Shown: positions 38,381-46,573 of the stretch, in pieces
Position numbering within the stretch: position 1 is the stretch's first letter
Layout of the letters: the number at the start of each line of letters is the position of its first letter
From: Trinickia mobilis
Lineage (GTDB): Bacteria > Pseudomonadota > Gammaproteobacteria > Burkholderiales > Burkholderiaceae
DNA length: 64,000 nt
Direction: 5' to 3'
NCBI RefSeq assembly: GCF_017315705.1
Contig: NZ_JAFLRF010000001.1
Location: 62,001 to 126,000 of the forward strand
Notes under the pieces: model-generated
What the model saw: only the letters and a program-made list of their open reading frames with translations
Databases searched by the model: none
What the model was told of the DNA's origin: nothing
Program-made: the position numbers and the translations under genes

Positions 38381-39085
38381 ATGTTCAGCCGACTTGTCTC
38401 CACGGAAAACTCGCAAAGTTCAAGCGTGCCGCGCACGCCGGCACCCAACAGGGCGCACGACACAGCGCACGACTTGCCGCCGAGGTTCACAGAAGCGGCG
38501 TTGCGCGCGCTTACGGCAACGGTGCTCGGCGTGTTCGCCTACACGGCGATCATGGGATGGGTAGCGGCGCCGCACCGGGTGACCTTGCTTCTCTTGGTGG
38601 TGGGCGCCTGCCTGACGACGGGGTTGTCGCTCATCGCGCGCACGCCGAAACGCCGCGACTGGCGGCCGGTCGCGCTCATCTGCTCGCTTGGCGGGTCCTA
38701 TGGCTGCATCGCGTACAATCTCGCGCCCGGGGTGAAAGTCGTGCCCGAGGCGGTCGGTGCGACATTGCAAGTGCTCGGCATCTTGTGGCAGTTGTACGCG
38801 AAGGCATCGTTGCGGCGCTCGTTCGGCATCCTGCCCGCCAATCGTGGAGTCGTGTCGCGCGGCGCGTATTGCTTCGTGCGACATCCGATGTACCTCGGCT
38901 ATTTCGTCACCGATCTCGGCTTTCTTCTGGTGAACTTCAGCCTCTACAACATGCTCGTGCATGCCGCCCAACTGTCGCTGCAGATCGGGCGCATCAGGCA
39001 CGAGGAGCGGCTCCTGTCGGAAGACGAGCGCTATCGCGCGTATCGGGATGTCGTCCGATATCGGTTGATTCCCTTCGTGTTCTGA
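38381..39085 (+). CDS. Isoprenylcysteine methyltransferase-like membrane protein (copy 1)
   Basis: A 234-residue membrane protein with about five helices and the C-terminal PEMT/ICMT motif RGAYCFVRHPMYLGYFVTDLG followed by HEERLLSEDERYRAYRDVVRYRLIPFVF. Bacterial members methylate phospholipids or other membrane substrates; eukaryotic ICMT methylates prenyl-cysteine. It starts at ATG 38381 after GGGGGTC. It sits between the tad terminator and a relic of a second tadC, with the repeated terminator beyond, so it looks like an insertion into a tad 3' region. A second family member lies at 43091-43768. Confidence 0.78.
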   Translation: MFSRLVSTENSQSSSVPRTPAPNRAHDTAHDLPPRFTEAALRALTATVLGVFAYTAIMGWVAAPHRVTLLLLVVGACLTTGLSLIARTPKRRDWRPVALICSLGGSYGCIAYNLAPGVKVVPEAVGATLQVLGILWQLYAKASLRRSFGILPANRGVVSRGAYCFVRHPMYLGYFVTDLGFLLVNFSLYNMLVHAAQLSLQIGRIRHEERLLSEDERYRAYRDVVRYRLIPFVF

Positions 39086-39104
39086 CGGGGCAAGCGTGCC
39101 GCCC

Positions 39105-39170
39105 GCCGGGCCGGCGTTCATTCAAATCTACCGGGTGCTATTGCCCACCTTGTCCGGTACTGGCGGCTAG
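39105..39170 (+). pseudogene. Orphan C-terminal tail of a second tadC
   Basis: Reads AGPAFIQIYRVLLPTLSGTG then Gly and TAG, against LGPAFIQVYRVLLPTMTGSG at the end of the intact tadC. Many differences are synonymous, so it is not a recent copy; it may descend from another tad locus. It begins 20 bp after the methyltransferase stop with no coding sequence of TadC upstream. Confidence 0.75.
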
Positions 39171-39220
39171 CACTCACTGAACTTGTGGCACCGCGCTGAT
39201 TCGCAGCGCGGCGCGTGTTC

Positions 39221-39248
39221 GCGGGCCCCGTATCGGCCCGCTTTTTTT
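39221..39248 (+). terminator. Intrinsic terminator after the tadC relic
   Basis: Stem GCGGGCC (39221-39227) with GGCCCGC (39235-39241) followed by seven T. A second hairpin without T-run (39191-39198 with 39204-39211) precedes it. It would end transcription of the methyltransferase gene. Confidence 0.8.
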
Positions 39249-39296
39249 GAACTCGAAGACCCCCGCCAGTTCGCGCTTCAAGCGCGCTGGCTTTGA

Positions 39297-39329
39297 TGGG
39301 CGGCAAGCACTGCGCCCATTCTTTTTTTT
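39297..39329 (+). terminator. Repeat copy 2 of the tad terminator
   Basis: Stem TGGGCG (39297-39302) with CGCCCA (39313-39318), then TTC and eight T. It shares the 16-bp GGCTTTGATGGGCGGC flank (39289-39304) with the terminator after tadC. It lies 62 bp from the 3' end of the convergent flavoprotein gene. Confidence 0.75.
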
Positions 39330-39391
39330 GCGCCTTGAACTCAAGCCATTTCACGGAAATGCCAGCACAGGCTCCGCGTGCTTTAGGCACG

Positions 39392-41872
39392 CTACGATCG
39401 CACGCGCTCCGCAGCCGCATCATACGGCGCCTTCAAATGCAACGTCACGTCGAGCCTCTCCCCTGCCAGATCGATCTGATACCGCCCGCTTAGCAAGTAA
39501 TCGGCATCCACCGGCACCCCGCCCGCGTCGATATAGCCGAGTGCCACCGGACACCCCAGCGTATGCCCGAACGCCGCTGAACTGACCGAGCCCACCGCCG
39601 CGCCATCCCGCAGAATCGCCTCGCCGCCCCACAGCATCTTGTCGCCGTGTCCGTCGACGGTCAGCGCGACGAGCCGCCGCGCAAGCGGCTTGTTTTTGCG
39701 TTCCAGCAATGCCTCGCGCCCGCGAAACGGAATGTCCTTGTCGAGTTTGCAAGCGAACGCAAGACCCGCTTCGAACGGATCGCGATCGGGCGACAGCTCG
39801 CGTCCCCACGCGCGGTAGGCTTTCTCGATACGCAGCGATTCGAGCGCGTAATACCCCGCGTTGACGAGGCCGAACGCGGCGCCCGCGTCCATCAGCGTCT
39901 CGTAGACGCCGACCGCGAATTCCACCGGCACATACAGCTCCCAGCCCAGTTCGCCGACGTAAGTGAGGCGCGTCGCGCGCACCGTCGCGTAGCCGATGTC
40001 GACCTCGCGGCTCGTGCCGAAAGCAAACGCCTCGTTCGAGAAGCCGCTCTTCGAAACCTGCTGCAGCAGCGCGCGCGAATTCGGCCCCATCACGGCGAGC
40101 ACCGCGTATTGGCCGGTCACGTCGACGACCGTGCAGTGCTTGCCCTCGGGCAGATGCTTTTCGATGAAGTCGAGATCGCGCACGGTTTGCGCGGAGCCCG
40201 TGACGAGCAGGTATTGATCGTAGGCGAGGCGCGTGAGCGTGAAGTCCGATTCGTAGCCGCCGCGTTCGTTGAGCATGCCGGTATAAACGGTCTTGCCCGG
40301 CTCGACCGCCACGTCGTTCGCGACGAGCCCTTGCAGCACGTCTTCGGCATCGCGCCCCTTGAGCAGGAATTTCGAAAACGACGTCAGGTCGAAGAGCGCC
40401 ACGCGCTCGCGGCAGGCGCGATGCTCGGCCGCGCTCCATGCATGCCAGTTCTGCTGGCCGAAGCCGTATTGAATCGCGGGCGTCTCGCCCTTCGGCGCGA
40501 AGCAGTTCGCGCGTTCCCAGCCCATCTTGCTCCCGAAGCACGCGCCCGCGTCGCGCAGGTGCGCGTACAGCGGCGAACGCCGGAACGGCCGCGCGGTATC
40601 GAGTTCGCGATTCGGCCAGGGCATCGCGTAGTGAAGCCCCAGCGTCTCCTTCACGCGGTCGTGGAGCCAGGCGTCGTTGCCGTTGAAGTGCGCGAAGCGG
40701 CGGATGTCGACCGGCCACAAATCCATCGTCGCCTCGCCCGCCATGATCCACTCGGCGAGCGCCATCCCGGCGCCGCCCGCGGACGCGATCCCCATCGAAT
40801 TGAAGCCCGCGCCGACATAGAAGTTCTTGAGTTCCGGCGCCTCGCCGACGATGAAATTGTTATCGGGCGTGAACGACTCCGGCCCGTTGTAGAACTGCCG
40901 CACTTGGGCCGTTTCGAGCGCGGGCACGCGGATCAGCGCGTTCTGCATCAGGATCTCGAACTGGTCCCAATCGTCGGGCAGCAATTGGAATTCGAAGTGC
41001 TCGGGAATGCCGTTCATGCCCCACGGCTTCGCGTCGGGCTCGAAGCCGCCCATCACGAGGCCGCCCACTTCCTCCTTGAAGTAGATATAGCCGTCCGGAT
41101 CGCGCATGACCGGCAAGTCGGGATGCACGCCGGGAATCTTCTCGGTGACGATGTAGTAGTGCTCGGCCGAATGCAGCGGCACCGTCACGCCGCACAGGCG
41201 GCCGATCGCCTTCGCCCACTGGCCGCCGCAATTGACGACGATATCGGCGCCGATCGTGCCCGCCTCGCCGGCCTTGGTGCGCCACTCGACACCCGTTGCC
41301 TTGCGTCCCGCGCCCGTGCGCTCGGTTTGAACGCCCGTCACGCGCACGTTCTCGACGATGCGCGCGCCGCGCATCCGTGCGCCGCGTGCGAGCGCCTGCG
41401 TGAGGTCGGTCGGGTTCGCCTTGCCGTCGCCGGGCAGCCAGACGGCGCCGAGCAGATCGTCGGTGCGCATCACCGGCCACAGCTCGCCCGCCTGGCTCGC
41501 GCCGATCACGTCGCACTCGACGCCATACGCGCGCGCCACCGCGGCCGTGCGCTTCAGTTGCGTCATGCGCTCGCTCGTGCGCGCAACCGACAGCGAGCCG
41601 CACGGCTTCCAGCCGGTCGCGAGCCCGGTGTCCGCTTCGAGTTCGGCGTAGAGCTTGGTCGAATAGCGGATCAGCTTCGTCATGCTCTCCTGCGAGCGCA
41701 ATTGGCCGACGAGTCCGGCGGCATGCCAGGTCGTGCCGCACGAGAGCTGGCCTTGTTCGAGCAGCGTCACGCCGGTCCAGCCGGCCTTCGCGAGGTGGTA
41801 GGCGACGGAACAGCCGATGATGCCGCCGCCGATGATGACAACGCGCGAATGCGAGGGAATGCCGGAGCTCAT
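39392..41872 (-). CDS. Sarcosine/dimethylglycine dehydrogenase-like FAD-GcvT protein
   Basis: An 826-residue two-part enzyme. The N-terminal FAD oxidoreductase domain has the dinucleotide motif VVIIGGGIIGCSVAYHLAKAG (residues 11-31) and VGAGFNSMGIASAGGAG near 360. The C-terminal half (about 430-810) is a GcvT/aminomethyltransferase-like folate-binding region (FDLTSFSKFLLKG, YTGMLNERGGYESDFTLTRL, LRIEKAYRAWGRELSPDRDP). This architecture is that of dimethylglycine and sarcosine dehydrogenases, which demethylate N-methyl-glycines and pass the one-carbon unit to tetrahydrofolate. The exact substrate is not fixed. Standing alone here, it converges with the tad/methyltransferase region. Confidence 0.88.
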   Translation of the reverse strand: MSSGIPSHSRVVIIGGGIIGCSVAYHLAKAGWTGVTLLEQGQLSCGTTWHAAGLVGQLRSQESMTKLIRYSTKLYAELEADTGLATGWKPCGSLSVARTSERMTQLKRTAAVARAYGVECDVIGASQAGELWPVMRTDDLLGAVWLPGDGKANPTDLTQALARGARMRGARIVENVRVTGVQTERTGAGRKATGVEWRTKAGEAGTIGADIVVNCGGQWAKAIGRLCGVTVPLHSAEHYYIVTEKIPGVHPDLPVMRDPDGYIYFKEEVGGLVMGGFEPDAKPWGMNGIPEHFEFQLLPDDWDQFEILMQNALIRVPALETAQVRQFYNGPESFTPDNNFIVGEAPELKNFYVGAGFNSMGIASAGGAGMALAEWIMAGEATMDLWPVDIRRFAHFNGNDAWLHDRVKETLGLHYAMPWPNRELDTARPFRRSPLYAHLRDAGACFGSKMGWERANCFAPKGETPAIQYGFGQQNWHAWSAAEHRACRERVALFDLTSFSKFLLKGRDAEDVLQGLVANDVAVEPGKTVYTGMLNERGGYESDFTLTRLAYDQYLLVTGSAQTVRDLDFIEKHLPEGKHCTVVDVTGQYAVLAVMGPNSRALLQQVSKSGFSNEAFAFGTSREVDIGYATVRATRLTYVGELGWELYVPVEFAVGVYETLMDAGAAFGLVNAGYYALESLRIEKAYRAWGRELSPDRDPFEAGLAFACKLDKDIPFRGREALLERKNKPLARRLVALTVDGHGDKMLWGGEAILRDGAAVGSVSSAAFGHTLGCPVALGYIDAGGVPVDADYLLSGRYQIDLAGERLDVTLHLKAPYDAAAERVRS

Positions 41873-42040
41873 GGAGGTCTCGAATAGGGACGAAGCACGG
41901 ATGACGGAATGCCGGCACGCGAAATCGGCGCCGCGTTACGGTGCAACATAATGCCACTATTTGATGCATGATGCCACATCGTCGGCGCCAAATAATAGCG
42001 CGGAAACAACACGACTGCCGCCCAATCTCCTCGCTCGGGA

Positions 42041-42226
42041 TCAGCGCGAATGCGAACGCATCGCCCCCGGTTCGGCGGCTTGCTGCCCATCGCCGTTCGC
42101 AGGATCGCCGGACGGTTCCGCACTTTGCTCCAGCACTGCACGCGCAAGCTGCATGTCGGTCGCGCGCTCCCAGCGCACGACCGCGATCGTCGCGACGCCA
42201 TTACCGATCAGGTTCGTCAACGCAAC
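42041..42226 (-). pseudogene. dctA: 3' remnant of a dctA C4-dicarboxylate transporter gene
   Basis: The minus frame reads VALTNLIGNGVATIAVVRWE and then RATDMQLARAVLEQ before a stop at 42041. ALTNLIGNGVATI is the near-invariant C-terminal motif of DctA permeases. Upstream (higher coordinates) homology stops at about 42228, where an AT-rich block begins. About 370 N-terminal codons are missing, so this is a truncated remnant. Confidence 0.75.
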
Positions 42227-42262
42227 GAACTTCGACCGCCGACTTCCAATATGACAAACATA

Positions 42263-42292
42263 TTGCAAATAAGAATCTTTTCGCAATATAAT
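42263..42292 (+). promoter_or_regulatory. Sigma-70-type promoter of the AT-rich cassette
   Basis: TTGCAA (42263-42268), 18-bp spacer, perfect TATAAT (42287-42292). The two boxes are nearly bracketed by an inverted repeat (ATTGC ... GCAAT). It lies about 73 bp upstream of the first small gene of the cassette. Confidence 0.6.
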
Positions 42293-42365
42293 TGAAACCA
42301 AGTAGTTAGGAATCTTAAATTTCAAGGGCGACGTTTTATCCAAAAAACCAGGAGGAACCCATTCC

Positions 42366-42548
42366 ATGAGGGAACTGAGTATTAGTGAGAGTGAGCAAAG
42401 TCAGCGGATCATTCACTGCATCGCAGTGTCCCCTGCGATCACTCTCGCTGACTTGACGGCCCAGCTTCCGGAATTGGACGCGCACAAGTTACGCCAACTC
42501 GTCACTGAACTCTGCCGTCAGCATGTCCTGGAATTGGTCCGTCAGTGA
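42366..42548 (+). CDS. Small 60-residue protein, winged-helix-like
   Basis: A 60-residue acidic protein with no cysteine-rich or membrane features beyond a short apolar patch. The layout IIHCIAVSPAITLADLTAQL then LDAHKLRQLVTELCRQHVLELV resembles a mini winged helix (start of H1, turn, recognition-like helix), as in small phage or plasmid regulators. AGGAGG lies 10 nt before ATG 42366, and a consensus-like promoter is upstream, which supports real expression. It sits in an AT-rich islet next to a dctA remnant. I do not recognise the family. Confidence 0.6.
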   Translation: MRELSISESEQSQRIIHCIAVSPAITLADLTAQLPELDAHKLRQLVTELCRQHVLELVRQ

Positions 42549-42586
42549 CGGCGTATCGCAACACCCGACTCTGAATTTCTACAGCC

Positions 42587-42955
42587 ATGACAATCCAATT
42601 CAAGTTTGTGCTCACATGGATCATTCCCGAGCTCAAGGGTCTTTCCCGAACCGAAATCGAGTCCATGGTGGAAATCGCCAGGCAATTTTCCATTCCGCGA
42701 ATCAGAAAGTATTCTGGATATGCCTTTATTGTTTCACTCTTTACACCCTTTATTTTTTTTGTTTCCCTATTCATCACGTTAGGTCTCGTCCCGAGTAATA
42801 ACCATTTAATTTTTATTGGAATGATGGGGTTGATTTCAATGCTTTCAACGCTTTCAAGCTCCCTTTTGGCATCAATATTTAACTCCCTTATTCTCAAGCC
42901 GGCAATCTGCGATCAGTTGAATAAAAAACCACGGCCCCCACATGCATCTGCCTAA
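42587..42955 (+). CDS. Unrecognised small membrane protein
   Basis: A 122-residue protein. The first 45 residues are amphipathic and charged (LKGLSRTEIESMVEIARQF). Then come two or three hydrophobic helices (about 45-70, 75-95 and 98-110) and a short basic tail (NKKPRPPHASA). The codon use is AT-rich (TTT, ATT, AAT), unlike the flanking genes, suggesting transfer. It starts 38 bp after the 60-residue gene on the same strand and shares its promoter; no strong ribosome site is seen. Function unknown. Confidence 0.55.
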   Translation: MTIQFKFVLTWIIPELKGLSRTEIESMVEIARQFSIPRIRKYSGYAFIVSLFTPFIFFVSLFITLGLVPSNNHLIFIGMMGLISMLSTLSSSLLASIFNSLILKPAICDQLNKKPRPPHASA

Positions 42956-43090
42956 GCATTCCGGCGATGGCACGACCGTTCCTATTCGCCCTCACGAGAC
43001 TTTCGCGATGTATCTGCCGGTGATTTCTTGTCGCACGGTTCAAGCGTGTGAAGAGAACCGCAGCGACGTAAGAACCAATACCGCCCGCTG

Positions 43091-43768
43091 TCACCAAACA
43101 TACGGCACGAGCCGATACCGCACGCGCGCCATATACGCGTCATACCCCGTCAACTCTTCAGCAAGCACGCCCTCTTCGCGCACGGCGCGATAACCGAGCC
43201 CCGCGACGATAATCGGCACGAACGCGAGCCCCCACCACGAGCCGAGCAGCAGCGCCATGCCGACGAGATAAAGAATCGCGCTCGAATACATCGGATGCCG
43301 GACGTACGCATACGGCCCCGTGTCGATCACCTTGTGTCCGCGCTCGCTTTGAATCTTGACGACCGGCGCCGCGAAACTGTTCTCGCGAAACACGAGGCAG
43401 ACGAGGTAGATGCTCGCAGCCATCATCGCGCCGCCGATGCCTTGCAGCCACAGCGGCACGTCCGACCAGTGAAAGCGTCTCGCGTCGAGCCCCATCAGCG
43501 CGAGCCACACGATCCACGCCACGGCGGCGCACATCATGAAGATCTGATCCCAGCGCTTCTGCCCGCGCTGCACGAAAATCGACATGCGCTCGGCAAGCAG
43601 CGCCGGATCGCGCCGCGCAAGCCAGATGCCCGAGGCAAGGCTAAGCAGCGTCATTTCGACGAGAAATGCCCAGCCGGCCGGCCATCGCGTCGTACCGGCC
43701 GCGCCGAACAGCAACGCGCCCATGCCTAACACCCAACCCAGCGTGCTGACGATGAGACGTGGGATCAC
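43091..43768 (-). CDS. Isoprenylcysteine methyltransferase-like membrane protein (copy 2)
   Basis: A 225-residue membrane protein with about five helices. The C-terminal ICMT/PEMT motif is GPYAYVRHPMYSSAILYLVG, followed by REEGVLAEELTGYDAYMARVRYRLVPYVW. The start is GTG 43768, with GGAGGG upstream, and overlaps the stop of the acetyltransferase gene by the sequence GTGA, so translation is coupled. A methyltransferase linked to an arylamine N-acetyltransferase suggests joint modification of a small amine or a lipid, but the substrate cannot be told. The frame upstream of 43768 is a shadow of the acetyltransferase. Confidence 0.82.
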   Translation of the reverse strand: MIPRLIVSTLGWVLGMGALLFGAAGTTRWPAGWAFLVEMTLLSLASGIWLARRDPALLAERMSIFVQRGQKRWDQIFMMCAAVAWIVWLALMGLDARRFHWSDVPLWLQGIGGAMMAASIYLVCLVFRENSFAAPVVKIQSERGHKVIDTGPYAYVRHPMYSSAILYLVGMALLLGSWWGLAFVPIIVAGLGYRAVREEGVLAEELTGYDAYMARVRYRLVPYVW

Positions 43769-44604
43769 GGCGATCCCTCCACGCGCACGGCAACGCGTTC
43801 GAACACGCCGGCGACATCGATGCCGGCGACGTCGATATCGAAGCGCTCCGTCAGCTCGCGTTCGAGTTCGCGTGCGCTGCCGATCTTGTGCACGGTGCTG
43901 CTGCCGTCTTTGGCGCGCTCGGTCAGCGTGTCGTTGAAGAGCGTGACGCGGCCGGGCGGCAGCACGCGGCTCACGACGAGGTTGTTCGTGAAGCGCGACT
44001 CGGGGTGCGCCGTCGTGTACCAGTTCGCCACTTCGTAGTCGATCCACTCTGCTTTCTGCGGCATGAAGCGATAAACCTTGGGCCAGTCGGCCGCCTGCAG
44101 TTCGAGGTCGAAGGCGCCCGTGTCCGTCGCGCTCAAACGGAACGACTCGAGACGCGTTTGTTGCACCACGTCCGGCACGAAACGCAGCGGCGCCGTCAGC
44201 GTGACGCTGCCGAACCCGACATCGGCAAGCCATGTTTCGTCACCGAGGTCGATACGCAGCAGCATGTGCGAGAGCGCGGTGATCGCGTCCGGCGCTCTGC
44301 CCCAAAGCACGCGCGCGATATGCGGCGTCACGTGAAAACCAAGCTCCATCAGCACGTGCGCGAACAACGTGTTCTGCTCGAAGCAATACCCGCCGCGACG
44401 GCGCTCGACCAGCTTCGCCACGACCGACGGCAGATCGACGAACACGCGGCGCCCGGTCAGCGGATCGAGATTTTCGAACGGGATGCGCTGCGGATGCAGC
44501 CATTGAAGCGCTCTCAGCACATCGAGCGTCGGCGTACGCGGCCCGGTGTAGCCGATGCGTTCGAAATAGCGGTCGAGGTCAAGCCGTTGGTGCCCGTGCG
44601 TCAT
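43765..44604 (-). CDS. nat: Arylamine N-acetyltransferase
   Basis: A 279-residue cytosolic enzyme that moves acetyl from acetyl-CoA to arylamines, hydrazines or hydroxylamines. The catalytic triad is visible: Cys in RGGYCFEQN (residue 73), His in ALSHMLL and Asp in WLADVGFG. Length and N-terminus (LDLDRYFERIGYTGPRTPTLDVL) match prokaryotic NATs. It is first in a two-gene unit with the membrane methyltransferase and divergent from the iron operon. Confidence 0.95.
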   Translation of the reverse strand: MTHGHQRLDLDRYFERIGYTGPRTPTLDVLRALQWLHPQRIPFENLDPLTGRRVFVDLPSVVAKLVERRRGGYCFEQNTLFAHVLMELGFHVTPHIARVLWGRAPDAITALSHMLLRIDLGDETWLADVGFGSVTLTAPLRFVPDVVQQTRLESFRLSATDTGAFDLELQAADWPKVYRFMPQKAEWIDYEVANWYTTAHPESRFTNNLVVSRVLPPGRVTLFNDTLTERAKDGSSTVHKIGSARELERELTERFDIDVAGIDVAGVFERVAVRVEGSP

Positions 44605-44817
44605 CGAAAGTCCCCTGATGTAAGGTTGAGCCGCGCCGAAGCCGGTTCAGGCTACCTCAGTTCGGCAATTTTCGGACAGCGCTCAATGCGTACGCCGAGC
44701 GCGATTCGCCAATCCGATAATTTCATTGTCATTACATATAAATTTCAATTGTATTTGTCAGAACTAAACAATTAGCAGCACTCCGTAAATTTCCCCGTTA
44801 CATGTTAGTAATATGGA

Positions 44818-44832
44818 TGCGAATCATTCGCA
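44818..44832. promoter_or_regulatory. Fur box
   Basis: TGCGAATCATTCGCA is a perfect 7-1-7 inverted repeat of the kind bound by Fur (compare TGATAATNATTATCA). It lies 6 bp upstream of a -35 box, so iron-loaded Fur would block the promoter. The downstream genes are iron-transport genes, which fits. Confidence 0.75.
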
Positions 44833-44838
44833 TTTGTA

Positions 44839-44867
44839 TTGACGATGCTATCCAGCATGAGTACGAT
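44839..44867 (+). promoter_or_regulatory. Sigma-70 promoter of the iron operon
   Basis: TTGACG (44839-44844), 17-bp spacer, TACGAT (44862-44867), directly downstream of the Fur box. Start of transcription would be near 44875, with a leader of about 130 nt before the porin. Confidence 0.65.
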
Positions 44868-45006
44868 CTCGCCATTCGCTCTGCTGCCTGATCGATATCC
44901 AGCGGCGTAAGTATGCGGCAGCGTAAGAAGAGCGATTTGCAGCCAAGCGCCACGTCTTCAAGCGACAACTGTGGCTACCTGCCAGCTCAAACAACAAAGG
45001 ACTTTG

Positions 45007-46521
45007 ATGAAGCTCGCTTCGTCCATTGCACGCGACGCCCAAGCGGGTTCGCACGGGGATGCGCCGGGTGGCGCGCGTATGCCTGCCCTTCGCCGCCTTG
45101 CAATTCATACTGCTTTCGCTTGCGCCTCGATTGCAAGCACCGCCGCGGTACATGCCCAGAGTTCGGACGCCACGCCTGACGCGCCCGAAGCCGACCTCAA
45201 GATTCAAGCGCAGCCGACCCATCAATGGACCGGCGTCTGGACCCGCCAGAATCTGCTCGGCGACATCGGCGGCCTGCGTCCGTGGCTCAACAAGTACGGC
45301 ATCAGCTTCGGCCTGCAGGAAACGAGCGAATACCTGTACAACACGCGCGGCGGCCTCGGCACGGGCGGCGCCTACGACGGCCTCACGACGATGTCGCTGG
45401 CCCTCGACACGCAAAAGGCGTTCGGCCTGCCCGGCGGCACGTTCAACGTCAGCGCGTTTCAGATTCACGGCACCAATCTCTCCACGCGCTATCTCGGCAC
45501 GCTCGACACCGCGAGCGGCATCGAAGCGGACGACACCACGCGTCTGTGGGAGCTGTGGTACCAGCAGGCGTTCCTCGACCACCGCGTCGACATCAAGGTC
45601 GGCCAGCAAAGTCTCGACCAGGAGTTCATGGTCAGCTCGTATGCCGGCACGTTCGTCAACACGATGTTCGGCTGGCCGGGCGTGCCCTCGTACGACATGC
45701 CGGCCGGCGGCCCCGCGTATCCGCTTTCAGCGCTCGGCGTGCGCGTGCGCGCGCAAATCACGCCTTCGATCACGGCGCTCGCCGGCGTGTTCGACGGCAA
45801 CCCGGCGCCCGGCAACGGCGACCCGCAAAAGCTCAATTCGAGCGGCACGAACTTCAATCTGCACAACGGCGCGCTCTACATCGGCGAAGTGCAGTACGCG
45901 ATCAACCAGCCGTCTGAAGGTGCGATGGAAACGGGCGACGGCACGAAGAGCGCAAGCGGCGGCCTGCCGGGCACCTACAAGCTCGGCGTCTGGTACAACA
46001 ACGAGACCTTTGCCGATCAAGGCATCGACAACACGGGCCTTTCGCTCGCGAATCCGCTGTCGACGGGCGTTCCTGCTTCGCACCAAGGCGACTACAGCTT
46101 CTACGCGGTGGCCGACCAGATGGTGTGGCGCCCCGACCCGGACGGGCCGCGCAGCATCGGCGTGTTCGCACGCGTGATGGGCGCGCCGGGCGATCGCAAC
46201 GAGGTCAGCTTGAGCGCGAACCTCGGCGTCGTCATGAAGGCGCCGTTCAAGGGGCGCGACAACGACAGCGTCGGCCTGGGTCTCGCCTACATCAAGATCG
46301 GCAATCATTTGAGCGGCTTCGACGCGGCGCAGGGCTTCGTGCCGCGCACCGGCGAAACCGCGCTCGAAGCGACCTACCAGTACCAGGTCACGCCGTGGTG
46401 GCAACTGCAGGCCGACGCGCAGTACACGTTCAACGCGGGCGCGGGCCAGAACCCGAGCGATCCGGCGCAGGGACTGCGCAACACGTTCGTGATCGGCATG
46501 CGGACCAACATCACGTTCTGA
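45007..46521 (+). CDS. OprB-type carbohydrate-selective porin homologue
   Basis: A 504-residue outer-membrane protein of the OprB family. It has an N-terminal signal peptide (around residues 30-50, ending VHA-QSS), GVWTRQNLLGDIGGLRPWLNKYGI (family start), many amphipathic strands and the C-terminal Phe (TNITF). OprB proteins usually pass sugars, but this one is the first gene behind a Fur box and ahead of iron genes, so it more likely admits a ferric or iron-chelate substrate. AAAGGAC precedes ATG 45007. Confidence 0.85.
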   Translation: MKLASSIARDAQAGSHGDAPGGARMPALRRLAIHTAFACASIASTAAVHAQSSDATPDAPEADLKIQAQPTHQWTGVWTRQNLLGDIGGLRPWLNKYGISFGLQETSEYLYNTRGGLGTGGAYDGLTTMSLALDTQKAFGLPGGTFNVSAFQIHGTNLSTRYLGTLDTASGIEADDTTRLWELWYQQAFLDHRVDIKVGQQSLDQEFMVSSYAGTFVNTMFGWPGVPSYDMPAGGPAYPLSALGVRVRAQITPSITALAGVFDGNPAPGNGDPQKLNSSGTNFNLHNGALYIGEVQYAINQPSEGAMETGDGTKSASGGLPGTYKLGVWYNNETFADQGIDNTGLSLANPLSTGVPASHQGDYSFYAVADQMVWRPDPDGPRSIGVFARVMGAPGDRNEVSLSANLGVVMKAPFKGRDNDSVGLGLAYIKIGNHLSGFDAAQGFVPRTGETALEATYQYQVTPWWQLQADAQYTFNAGAGQNPSDPAQGLRNTFVIGMRTNITF

Positions 46522-46573
46522 GCACCGGCATGACGGCACCTTTTCGCAATCGACGACTGACGGCGGCACCCAC

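Larger units (their letters stand above)
44605..45006. other. Divergent control region between nat and the iron operon
   Basis: About 400 bp, distinctly AT-rich between 44715 and 44850, with no gene. It contains the Fur-type palindrome and the sigma-70 promoter listed separately; the transcript leader of the porin gene would be about 130 nt. The frame that opens at 44971 just upstream of the porin start is an extension of the porin frame without its own ribosome site. Confidence 0.6.

Noticed and set aside
39647-41887. 746-codon plus-strand open frame
   Set aside because: Antisense of the FAD-GcvT protein, which has clear motifs on the minus strand.
42894-43097. 67-codon minus-strand open frame after the AT-rich cassette, considered as 5' part of dctA
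   Set aside because: No similarity to the DctA N-terminus, so it does not complete the remnant.
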